This document shows, piece by piece, positions 6,654-13,472 of a stretch of 23,133 nt of DNA; position 1 is the first letter of the stretch, and the number at the start of each line of letters is the position of its first letter. The DNA lies in IMG/VR virus record IMGVR_UViG_3300032326_000223, positions 1 through 23,133 of that record; one strand, 5' to 3'. Both the position numbers and the translations under genes were made by a program. The notes under the pieces were generated by a model. It was given only the letters and a program-made list of their open reading frames with translations. It ran no database searches and was not told the origin of the DNA. The DNA is from a virus.

Positions 6654-6678
6654 AAAAAAACCCACCGAAGTGGGTTTT
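6654..6678 (-). terminator. Rho-independent terminator with UUCG tetraloop
   Basis: On the minus strand AAAACCCAC-TTCG-GTGGGTTTTTTT: a stem of at least 9 bp capped by the very stable UUCG loop and followed by a T run. It lies just past the 78-aa gene and separates the late structural genes from the small-gene island. Confidence 0.9.
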
Positions 6679-6696
6679 AATATTTTGTAAGTTTAG

Positions 6697-6933
6697 TTAT
6701 TCTAATATAATAACTGCTCCAGATGAAATTGTTAAATATACTGGATAGCAAGGAAATATTTGATGATTATCAATTGATGTTAAATTTATAACACCACCAC
6801 CTGCTAATGCTACACTACCACTTGGATTTCCTTCTCCTCTCATTACACCCCATACATTTGGGTAATCAGTTCCTTTTCCTAATGCAACCGAACCACTTAC
6901 GGTTGATACTTTATATGCTCTATAATCTGCCAT
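6697..6933 (-). CDS. Small beta-rich hypothetical virion protein
   Basis: 78 aa, Gly/Ser/Val-rich with alternating hydrophobic residues (GSVALGKG, GSVALAGGGVINL, VYLTISSGAVIILE), a pattern typical of small beta-barrel or beta-sandwich decoration and fibre-tip proteins. Two near-repeats of SGSVAL occur at about residues 13 and 38. No Cys pair or membrane helix. It is the last gene of the post-capsid unit (8282 to 6697) and is followed by a terminator. A head-decoration or fibre-accessory role is inference. Confidence 0.5.
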   Translation of the reverse strand: MADYRAYKVSTVSGSVALGKGTDYPNVWGVMRGEGNPSGSVALAGGGVINLTSIDNHQIFPCYPVYLTISSGAVIILE

Positions 6934-6959
6934 TTTATTTTTATTTAATTAGTTTATTT

Positions 6960-7814
6960 TTATGCTCCACAAGGTGCAGTAGATATGATTTCACCTTGAC
7001 TACCACTTACTTCAAATTTAATTGAACCATCTCCATCAAGTCTATACCAACTAGGTTCTGCTGGCATCCATGCATCTGAATTTTGATATAATTTATTGCC
7101 AACTTCTATTGACGAGCCATTTACAATATATTGTGTGATTGTATATGTACTAGCACATATATCAGCTTCAAGTAATTCTTTTGCTACTGTCAATGCAGTA
7201 TGATTACCATTGGTAACATCAATACTCCAATTTCTTGTATTAAGAACAAAAAGTGATTCTCTTCCTATTTGTCCAGGTGTTGCGTTAGTTCCACCATCTA
7301 ATTGAATATATCCGTTTGAAATACTACCACTAGCTAATTCTAAAAGAATATTATCTACTGCGGTTTGAGTTAATGCACAATTATTAAGTAATATTTCTGT
7401 TCCATTATCACCCAATGGTTGAGTTCTTGATATAATTACTTCGGTTAATTCGGTGTTACCATTCATATCAAACCCTTCCAATGCAGGTAAGTTGGATAAA
7501 TCTACCGAACCTACTAAATTATTTTGGTCAAAATCAAAATATCGTAAAGAAGTACAATCTGATAAATCAGGAAATCCAGCTGAAAAATCATTATCATCTA
7601 TATAAAGAGATTGTAATGATGTACATCCACTTAAATCAATAGATGCTAAACAATTTGCACCACCCACAACTGCATCTTGGTCACTCACATCTACATAGGT
7701 AAGATTGGTTAATCCAGATAAATCAATTGATGTTAAAAAACTCCAATCTGCTCTAAAATCTTGTATATTTGTTAGGTTTTGTAAACCTGTTATTGATGTT
7801 AATCCTGCTCCCAT
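6960..7814 (-). CDS. Leucine-rich-repeat virion/surface protein
   Basis: 284 aa. Residues about 5-140 contain about six leucine-rich repeats of the LTxIDLSGxTxLxxLxxxxN type (LTSIDLSGLTNL, LASIDLSGCTSL, DLSDCTSL, DLSNLPAL). A unique C-terminal region (about 170-284) is rich in Ser, Gly and Trp and is probably beta. No signal peptide. The gene directly follows the PKD-domain gene in the same reading frame, with only a TAA and four codons between them, so the two look like halves of one ancestral PKD-LRR protein. Such domains mediate binding, and its place downstream of the capsid gene suggests a capsid-surface (Hoc-like) or fibre role. The exact location in the virion is unknown. Confidence 0.7.
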   Translation of the reverse strand: MGAGLTSITGLQNLTNIQDFRADWSFLTSIDLSGLTNLTYVDVSDQDAVVGGANCLASIDLSGCTSLQSLYIDDNDFSAGFPDLSDCTSLRYFDFDQNNLVGSVDLSNLPALEGFDMNGNTELTEVIISRTQPLGDNGTEILLNNCALTQTAVDNILLELASGSISNGYIQLDGGTNATPGQIGRESLFVLNTRNWSIDVTNGNHTALTVAKELLEADICASTYTITQYIVNGSSIEVGNKLYQNSDAWMPAEPSWYRLDGDGSIKFEVSGSQGEIISTAPCGA

Positions 7815-7826
7815 ATTATTTTTATT

Positions 7827-8282
7827 TTAATCGTCTCCTGTGAAATCTAATTCAGTTACTAAACTTATATCGTCAAAACACAATCTAGCAGTATATTCTG
7901 TATTTTCATCTGCGTAAGTATGGTCGATAGTTATACCACCATCTACTACATCAGTAACTTCCGTTCCATCACCCCATGTTATTGTATAGTTAGTAGGACC
8001 AGATGTTGTAATACCGATTTCCGAATAAGTCCCATTTTTTGTATTGTTTACAAATTCGATACATCCGGAAGGTAAATCACCTTGTTCTTGTTGTTGTCTA
8101 CGTCCACCGCTACCAACTGCAGATACATCATTTGCATTATTGTATTGTTGTTGTCTAAATAATTGTTCAGCTATTATTTGCTGATTGTATGCCTCATATT
8201 CCGCAATTTGTCTGTTAAGCGGCATGGTTGCTATATGCGGTAAGCTACTGAATTGTCTCCAATTAAGACCATCTATTATCAT
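7827..8282 (-). CDS. PKD-domain protein with Gln-rich N-terminus
   Basis: 151 aa. Residues about 27-68 are Gln/Asn-rich and low-complexity (EQLFRQQQYNN, RRQQQEQ). Residues about 72-146 form a PKD/Ig-like domain with the hallmark TITWGDGTE and DHTYADENTEYTARL strands. The N-terminal about 25 residues (MIIDGLNWRQFSSLP) may attach to the virion. First gene of the post-capsid unit, preceded by a TATATTTATA motif. PKD-type modules are common on phage capsid surfaces and fibres. The end LDFTGDD leads in frame into the LRR gene after one stop codon. Confidence 0.7.
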   Translation of the reverse strand: MIIDGLNWRQFSSLPHIATMPLNRQIAEYEAYNQQIIAEQLFRQQQYNNANDVSAVGSGGRRQQQEQGDLPSGCIEFVNNTKNGTYSEIGITTSGPTNYTITWGDGTEVTDVVDGGITIDHTYADENTEYTARLCFDDISLVTELDFTGDD

Positions 8283-8306
8283 AATGTATTATATTATATT
8301 ATCCCT

Positions 8307-8316
8307 TATAAATATA
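8307..8316 (-). promoter_or_regulatory. Candidate late promoter motif TATATTTATA (post-capsid unit)
   Basis: Minus-strand TATATTTATA 24 nt upstream of the PKD gene ATG and just after the capsid-gene terminator. Same 10-mer as upstream of the neck and head operons. Confidence 0.45.
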
Positions 8317-8332
8317 TAGTTTTCCAATAAAC

Positions 8333-8359
8333 AAAAAAAAGAGAGGATTTCTCCTCTCT
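8333..8359 (-). terminator. Rho-independent terminator after major capsid gene
   Basis: An 8-bp stem (AGAGAGGA pairing with TCCTCTCT) with a 4-nt loop is followed on the minus strand by eight T. It starts 28 bp past the capsid gene stop. The other flank is also T-rich on the plus strand, so it could work in both directions. Confidence 0.85.
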
Positions 8360-8387
8360 CTTTTCAATCTATCCGTTTTAGATAAAA

Positions 8388-10034
8388 TTAGATGTTAGCC
8401 AAGCCTTCAACTAAAATCTTACCATAAAATTCGGGTCTAACTAACTTCTTCGCGTAACGAGTCATAACACCTCTACGTGGAGTAAAGTTATCTGGGTCAT
8501 ACACTAATGGAGTTAAAATCAAAGGTACATATGGAGCATATACCGCACCAGTCTCAAGGAAGTTATTTCCTTTGTAACCCAATAAGATTTCGTTAGAAGT
8601 CATGTAAGGGTTTTTGTAAACTGTGTAACGGTTAGCCAATGAACCTACTTGAGTTACACCTGCTGCAAATTGTTTAGCATCTTTATCAGCGTTTACAGAG
8701 AAAGCTGGGATTGATTCTAAAATAGTACAAACGTCTGGAGAAGCAACGATAAAGTTAGCTCCACCACGCATTGTCAATTGGTGAATTTTGTTAGATACTT
8801 TGTTTAATTTAGTTCCTAAAGTCTGGAACCAAGTGTTTTTAGTGTAAGCACTTGCGTTAGCTGAATCAGAATCAACTGCGAATGCTGAACCATTCCACTC
8901 ATTACCAATCTTTGTAGACCAGTATTCAGTAGTCAATGCATTTCCTTTCAATAAATCCAAGATTTCCAAGTCAATCTCTAAAGAGATATATTCAGATAAC
9001 ATAGCAGTCAATTCAGCTTCTGCGTCAATTGAGTGGTATGCGTTCAAATCTTGTGCTAATTCTGGAGTCCACACTGCTTTCAACTTACGAGTTTTAGCAA
9101 CGATTGCTTCAGATTTCAATTCTAAATCTACTTGAGGAATGTTCAAGTTAGTACCACCTGATGGGTTGTTGATAGGGTCTCTATCTTCGAAATCACCACG
9201 AGATGTTGCAGTTGGTTGTACAGAGTACACTAAACCGATAGTAGCAGCAGTTGAACCTGAAGCCAATACTGATGAACTTACGATTAACGAAACTTGTCCG
9301 TTAGAAGAGTAAGTAGTCAATGCCGGGTAGTAAGTGTTGATTGAACCAGAAGTTCCACCTTGTAATGAACCAGATACATAGAATGAACGTACTGCGTTAG
9401 TATCAGCAGATAATGCTGCAACTGAAGCAGATGCTAAAGTAATTTTGTACAAGTTACCAGCAGAAACTGAAGCTGATAAAGATGAATCAAAATTGATGTC
9501 AGCTAAAGAAGTAACTTTAGCTGCAGTAGCGAAAGATACGATAGCAGATTGGTCATTAACCGAATATGCATAACGTCCTTCACCATAAAGACCATTTACA
9601 GGTGCATTAGTTGAACCTAACTTCGCTGCAGATGTTCCACCATATAAAGATGTGCTAGATGCATCACCATATCCTTTTCCAGTTGAACCATATTTGAAGT
9701 CCATGTAGAAAATCAAACCCGATGGTAAGTTCATTGGTTGAACCGAAACAAATTCCTTTGCTGCGATTTCACCAAAGATACGACGTACCAAAGGTAAAGC
9801 TACACCAGACCATTCTTCAGAACCACCTGAAAAACCTGTCTTTGTAGTCTCGTCTAATAATTGTTTTGCTTGGTTTTCTAAAATTACAGCCATTCCGTGC
9901 TCTTCAGTTGCACCAGTTAAGCCTTCTAATAAACCAGTTTTTTCCCACTTGTTTTTCAACCCGCGAGTTTGCTCAAGCATAACCGCAGTTGGGTTTTTGC
10001 CTTCCATTAATTTGTTTAAATTAAATTGTGCCAT
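8388..10034 (-). CDS. Major capsid protein precursor (gp23-like)
   Basis: 548 aa, in the T4 gp23 size range (521). Gp23-like marks: NKWEKTGLLEGL (about 29-40), AVILENQAKQLLDE (49-62), LVRRIFGEIAAKEFVSVQPM (about 80-99), AEAELTAMLSEYISLEID (about 340) and the C-terminal YVPLILTPLVYDPDNF with RRGVMTRY. A Ser/Ala-rich insertion (about 160-280) probably forms an extra surface domain. T4 gp23 is trimmed by the prohead protease after an xxE site at residue 65. Here LLDE followed by T ends at residue 62 and is the natural candidate; the extreme N-terminus also holds LME-G (residues 9-12). It sits 20 bp downstream of the scaffold gene, as in T4, and is closed by a terminator. Confidence 0.93.
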   Translation of the reverse strand: MAQFNLNKLMEGKNPTAVMLEQTRGLKNKWEKTGLLEGLTGATEEHGMAVILENQAKQLLDETTKTGFSGGSEEWSGVALPLVRRIFGEIAAKEFVSVQPMNLPSGLIFYMDFKYGSTGKGYGDASSTSLYGGTSAAKLGSTNAPVNGLYGEGRYAYSVNDQSAIVSFATAAKVTSLADINFDSSLSASVSAGNLYKITLASASVAALSADTNAVRSFYVSGSLQGGTSGSINTYYPALTTYSSNGQVSLIVSSSVLASGSTAATIGLVYSVQPTATSRGDFEDRDPINNPSGGTNLNIPQVDLELKSEAIVAKTRKLKAVWTPELAQDLNAYHSIDAEAELTAMLSEYISLEIDLEILDLLKGNALTTEYWSTKIGNEWNGSAFAVDSDSANASAYTKNTWFQTLGTKLNKVSNKIHQLTMRGGANFIVASPDVCTILESIPAFSVNADKDAKQFAAGVTQVGSLANRYTVYKNPYMTSNEILLGYKGNNFLETGAVYAPYVPLILTPLVYDPDNFTPRRGVMTRYAKKLVRPEFYGKILVEGLANI

Positions 10035-10054
10035 TTGTTTTTGTTCCTTATTTG

Positions 10055-11251
10055 TTATTTAATTAATCCTGCTAATTGTTTAAATCTATCAGAGTAAGCA
10101 GAATTTTCGCTGATGATTTGTTTTTTAACACCTGTACTCTTTTGTGGTTTAGAAGCTCCTTCAGTAATTCTCTTTACAGATTGTACTTTCTTAACACTTC
10201 CACCCATCTTCATAGATTCGGCGATTGTTGAGTAAACCAATTTCACTTCACGAATTGTTCCAGTTCTATCGAATGAATCAATAACTTTTGTTTTTTGTTC
10301 GTTAGTCAAATTGTATCCTCTAAATAATTTGTTAGAATATAAAAGTTTAGCGTTCAATAAGTTAATCTCATTGATTGTAGACTTCAAAGTTTTGATTACA
10401 GATATTGCTTGTCTCAATTCATTTTTCAATGATTTTGCTTCTGCTACTGCTGCTTTCTCTTCTTCTTCTGCTGCTTCTTCGTCTTCTAATTCTTTGATGA
10501 TAGATTCGATGTTTAATTCTTCTTCTTCACCTTCTTCTTCACCTTCTTCCATTTCAGAAGCTTCTTCGTCTTCACCATATCCTTCTAATTTAGCTATTTC
10601 TTTTCTTAATTCAGCGATTTTTTCTGCGTTAGGATTTTCTTCTTCTTCATCTTCTTCCGAAATTGATGAATCTGAATCATCTGCGTTCATGTAAGTATCA
10701 ACATCATCTGCATCTTCTTCCATTTCATCATCTGCTCCTAATTCGTCTTCTAATTCACGAATAATAGCTTCTAAATCTAAATCATCTTCAGATGGAGCTT
10801 CCATAGAATCATCTTCCATATCTTCACCTTCTTCCATTTCAGCTGCATCTTCCGCTGCATCTTCCATTGAATCTTCGTCTTCTTCTTCTGTGATTGATTT
10901 AGCGAAATCATAATCTTCAACCTCATCCTCTGGCTTACCAGAAGTTTTAGTTACGTCTGCTGCACCTAACTCATCTTCATCAGCTGCTGAATCTAATGTT
11001 GGTTGTGCACCACCTCCAATGTTAGAAGAACTTAATTCTTCTTCCATTTTATCTTCTTCTTCCTCTTCTCCCTCATGCATTTCGTCATCAGCTTCCATAT
11101 CTTCAGCTTCTGCACGCAATTTTTGAGAAAGAATTGACTTCAAACGAGGAGTAAATGCTTCCTCTAATTGAAGTTTTGCGTTTGCTAATGCAGTTTCTCT
11201 TACAGCTTTAGCATCGGCGATTGCTTCTTTTAACAATTTTGAACTTGCCAT
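10055..11251 (-). CDS. Prohead core scaffolding protein (gp22-like)
   Basis: 398 aa, extremely acidic through residues about 48-260 with long Glu/Asp runs, flanked by a helical N-terminus (ALANAKLQLEEAFTPRLKSI, about 21-40) and a basic, helical C-terminus (about 265-398). This is the usual build of T4-like scaffolding cores, which fill the prohead and are degraded by the prohead protease. The N-terminus has KLLKEA, an LxE-type site. It lies immediately upstream of the capsid gene, as gene 22 does before 23 in T4. The acidic core makes sequence similarity unreliable, so the call rests on composition, ends and position. It is longer than T4 gp22 (269 aa). Confidence 0.82.
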   Translation of the reverse strand: MASSKLLKEAIADAKAVRETALANAKLQLEEAFTPRLKSILSQKLRAEAEDMEADDEMHEGEEEEEDKMEEELSSSNIGGGAQPTLDSAADEDELGAADVTKTSGKPEDEVEDYDFAKSITEEEDEDSMEDAAEDAAEMEEGEDMEDDSMEAPSEDDLDLEAIIRELEDELGADDEMEEDADDVDTYMNADDSDSSISEEDEEEENPNAEKIAELRKEIAKLEGYGEDEEASEMEEGEEEGEEEELNIESIIKELEDEEAAEEEEKAAVAEAKSLKNELRQAISVIKTLKSTINEINLLNAKLLYSNKLFRGYNLTNEQKTKVIDSFDRTGTIREVKLVYSTIAESMKMGGSVKKVQSVKRITEGASKPQKSTGVKKQIISENSAYSDRFKQLAGLIK

Positions 11252-11387
11252 TTTTTATACTTGATTTTTTCTAAACCCATTGATTTCGGGTCTAATAGAA
11301 TTTTGTTAGATTTTCGGTGAGTTTATATAAGGATAAACTATTCATCAACTAACAGGATATTAACCAAATGATATTGGTATTACATTA

Positions 11388-11397
11388 TATAGATATA
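11388..11397 (-). promoter_or_regulatory. Candidate promoter motif TATATCTATA in long scaffold-capsid leader
   Basis: This is a 9/10 match to the TATATTTATA motif, on the minus strand 136 nt upstream of the scaffold ATG. The 168-bp gap 11252-11419 is the longest truly empty stretch near the capsid genes. It also holds a small inverted repeat ACCAA/TTGGT at about 11353-11368 and no ORF or terminator that I can see. A long untranslated leader for the scaffold-capsid mRNA is possible. Confidence 0.35.
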
Positions 11398-11419
11398 TAC
11401 TTTTTAAAAAAAAAGTAAA

Positions 11420-11662
11420 TTATTTATATAAACTACGAAATTTTTTTGGTATTTCTTTTAATTTTTTACCTCTGTAAAGGTCTTTTTGCTGAACCAGTTG
11501 TTTTCTTTCAGCTTTTTCCATCATTTCTCTTTTAGTAACGGATGGTTTAGTAAATTGTTGTCTATCTCTTAATTCTTTAACAACACCAATTGCATCAAAC
11601 TTTTTCTTTAATTTTTTTAATGCTCCAGCAATATTGCCGTCTTTTACTTCAATGTTAATCAT
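11420..11662 (-). CDS. rpsU: Phage-encoded ribosomal protein bS21 homologue
   Basis: 80 aa. Residues 1-55 follow the bS21 pattern: a first strand and KDGNI, then ALKKLKKKFDAIGVVKELRD and RQQFTKPSVTKR. The KDG-NI, KKFD and RQxFxKPSVxKR details fit Bacteroidetes bS21 better than the E. coli form. Bacteroidetes bS21 has about 64 residues, and this one carries a basic C-terminal extension (about 60-80, RGKKLKEIPKKF). In the 30S subunit bS21 sits beside the 16S 3' tail; in Flavobacterium it helps hide the anti-Shine-Dalgarno. The residue aligned with the conserved Tyr54 of flavobacterial bS21 is Arg53 here. Last gene of the head operon, 4 bp after its neighbour. bS21 homologues are known in some large and marine phages. 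Confidence 0.88.
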   Translation of the reverse strand: MINIEVKDGNIAGALKKLKKKFDAIGVVKELRDRQQFTKPSVTKREMMEKAERKQLVQQKDLYRGKKLKEIPKKFRSLYK

Positions 11663-11666
11663 AACT

Positions 11667-12029
11667 TTACTTTTGTTCTACTTTAGTATAACGTTGATTT
11701 TTATCGTTTTGTATTCTTTTCTTTGTTGATTTTACTTTATCATAAGATGGAGCACCATTGATATATCCACCGGGTAGGGATAAACCTACACCAGCTCCAC
11801 CGGGAAACCCATCTTCTTTAACCATAGACTCTGAACAACCGATTGCATCATAGAACTTACTATAATCAAACTTTATTCCTTCATCTTTGAATTGTCTTAC
11901 CATATTATCAGCAATAGATTTACGATTTTCTACATCTAATACTTGATTTAGAATATCAACAATACCATCTACCATTTGGTATTCGTTATTGTCTAACTTT
12001 TCTTTTAATATAGTTTTTAACTTTATCAT
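11667..12029 (-). CDS. Candidate internal head protein with MIKL-type targeting peptide (e)
   Basis: 120 aa. Begins MIKLKTILKEK, an amphipathic peptide with Glu at position 10 after LKE, shared in layout with the four genes upstream. The remainder is helical (about 12-60), followed by a Gly-rich loop (PGGAGVGLSLPGGYINGAP, about 76-94) and a strongly basic tail (about 98-120) with many Lys/Arg, which could bind packaged DNA. The start overlaps the previous stop (TAATG). Family not recognised by name; the Gly-rich loop is familiar from other marine T4-like phages. The role as a packaged head protein is inference from the N-terminus and position. Confidence 0.65.
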   Translation of the reverse strand: MIKLKTILKEKLDNNEYQMVDGIVDILNQVLDVENRKSIADNMVRQFKDEGIKFDYSKFYDAIGCSESMVKEDGFPGGAGVGLSLPGGYINGAPSYDKVKSTKKRIQNDKNQRYTKVEQK

Positions 12030-12874
12030 TATAGTTTTTTTAATAAAGTATCCATATCAATTTCAAATGCGTAACCTGCACCACTATGTCTTTTGTCCGG
12101 AATAACTTTCAATCCTAATTTCTTTTCTAAACGAATTTGAACCAATAATAAAAAATCTGCATCTGCACCATTACCCAATTCTTTTTTGATTGTATCTACT
12201 TTTTCTACATCTTTTGTTGAAGCTGGAATTAAAACAATCTTACCTTCTTTTGCCGATGTGTAGAATATAATACCACTTGTTATTGGAGTGGCATGCGAAA
12301 AATCTAATTTTGTAGTTGCTTCTTCTATTACCTCTTCTTTAACTTGTGGTTTGAATGCACTATGATATGGATTAGAATAAACAACTCCTTGCTGAAAACT
12401 TATACCTTCTTTTTTTAAAGTTCTCTTTTTAAGAATTATTTGTTGGATTTGTGAAAATATAGATTGTATATCTTTATCCAATTGCTTTTCTTCTGGACTC
12501 ATCGGTGTTGTCATATCAACATTTGAGTAAAGTTTTTTCTTTTTAGCAATTAATACATCTACTTTTTTAATTAAATCGTTTTTTACTTTATCCAAGTCTT
12601 TTACGATTTCAGGTGCAGTTTCTTCTTTTACATATCCTTTGGATGTGTAATCTTTTCTTGCTTTTAAATAATCAGTTTTATTTTTCTTTATATAAGAAAG
12701 TAATTCTGCAGTTGTATCAAATGATTTTTGACCTGAACCTTTTATGTTGTCAATCCAAAATGAGTCAGAGTCTCTATCGTATGAGTAATCACCAACTTTT
12801 TTGCCATCTAATGTTATTACACTTTTTTCGGCTTTCCAAGTCTCTTCTTTTAAGAATTTATTTAACTTTATCAT
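12029..12874 (-). CDS. Candidate internal head protein with MIKL-type targeting peptide (d)
   Basis: 281 aa from the ATG at 12874, which overlaps the preceding TAA (TAATG); a longer in-frame start five codons upstream would break the MIKL alignment. Begins MIKLNKFLKEET. Residues about 16-84 form a small domain with DSFWIDNIKG and DYTSKGYVKEE, echoed in the protein at 15898-16596. Residues about 85-155 are a lysine-rich coiled coil (KVKNDLIKKVDVLIAKKKK). The C-terminal about 90 residues are a separate mixed domain ending in a helix (EIDMDTLLKKL). No catalytic motif recognised. Suggested as a processed internal head protein from its N-terminus and its neighbours. Confidence 0.65.
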   Translation of the reverse strand: MIKLNKFLKEETWKAEKSVITLDGKKVGDYSYDRDSDSFWIDNIKGSGQKSFDTTAELLSYIKKNKTDYLKARKDYTSKGYVKEETAPEIVKDLDKVKNDLIKKVDVLIAKKKKLYSNVDMTTPMSPEEKQLDKDIQSIFSQIQQIILKKRTLKKEGISFQQGVVYSNPYHSAFKPQVKEEVIEEATTKLDFSHATPITSGIIFYTSAKEGKIVLIPASTKDVEKVDTIKKELGNGADADFLLLVQIRLEKKLGLKVIPDKRHSGAGYAFEIDMDTLLKKL

Positions 12875-13164
12875 TATCCTATATAGCAATTAAGTTCGTA
12901 TCCGTTTTTCATTCCGTATACCTGAATATGCAATTGTTTGTTTGTTGGTTTATCACCTTTAGTCAATTCAACAGAAACTTTAACAGTCTTTCCTTCCGAT
13001 GGTTTACGAGGTCCCATTCCTATCTTTCTAAATGAGTCATCATCATCTACCATATATCCTCTTTTCAACGCATATTCTTTGGCAGTTTGAATTGCTTCCG
13101 TATATGATTTGTGATATACTTTGAAATCGGTTGCTTCGCTTAATAAATCGGCTAACTTTATCAT
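12874..13164 (-). CDS. Candidate internal head protein with MIKL-type targeting peptide (c)
   Basis: 96 aa. Begins MIKLADLLSEAT, with the LSE-A arrangement of a T4-type prohead-protease site. The body has a helix ending in KRGYMVDDDDSF, then RKPSEGKTVKVSVELTKGDK and a final LHIQVYGMKNGYELNCYI. This compact alpha/beta fold recurs as a hypothetical protein in other T4-like marine phages. Function unknown. The conserved body occurring behind a targeting-type peptide fits a protein carried inside the head. 9 bp separate it from the upstream gene's stop. Confidence 0.65.
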   Translation of the reverse strand: MIKLADLLSEATDFKVYHKSYTEAIQTAKEYALKRGYMVDDDDSFRKIGMGPRKPSEGKTVKVSVELTKGDKPTNKQLHIQVYGMKNGYELNCYIG

Positions 13165-13175
13165 ATTTTTAGTAA

Positions 13176-13457
13176 TTAATTGACAGTTTCTATTCCATTT
13201 TCATCACCTCTGCTAGCAGTTTTGATACCACCCTCAATTGAAGATAACTTATGTCTAACTTTCTTTGAACCTTTCACTCTACCATTTTCGTCTGATGGTA
13301 CTAATGTTGCTGAATAATCATCCATTTCAACAACTTTGTAGTATTTACCACCTTCAATTCCTTTTAATCCAGTAAAACCAATTCCCAAAATTACAGAACC
13401 AACATATAAATTGGTTGGATATTTTGCTTCGCTTAATAAATCGTTTAACTTTATCAT
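13176..13457 (-). CDS. Candidate internal head protein with MIKL-type targeting peptide (b)
   Basis: 93 aa. Begins MIKLNDLLSEAK. The body is a small beta-barrel-like domain (residues about 15-75: LYVGSVILGIGFTGLKG, KYYKVVEMDDYSATLVP) with basic patches (KGSKKVRHK), reminiscent of SH3- or KOW-like folds. No family is firmly recognised. Removal at the LSE-A site would leave an about 83-residue domain. The context (second of five MIKL genes after the protease gene) supports a packaged protein. Confidence 0.6.
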   Translation of the reverse strand: MIKLNDLLSEAKYPTNLYVGSVILGIGFTGLKGIEGGKYYKVVEMDDYSATLVPSDENGRVKGSKKVRHKLSSIEGGIKTASRGDENGIETVN

Positions 13458-13472
13458 CTTATTTTTTTATTA

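Noticed and set aside
6697-8282. Diversity-generating retroelement target (LRR/PKD proteins)
   Set aside because: No reverse transcriptase, template repeat or variable-repeat pair is visible in the window.
10311-10694. Plus-strand Ser-rich open frame
   Set aside because: It is the complement of the Glu/Asp-rich core of the scaffold gene; no independent start context or neighbour supports it.
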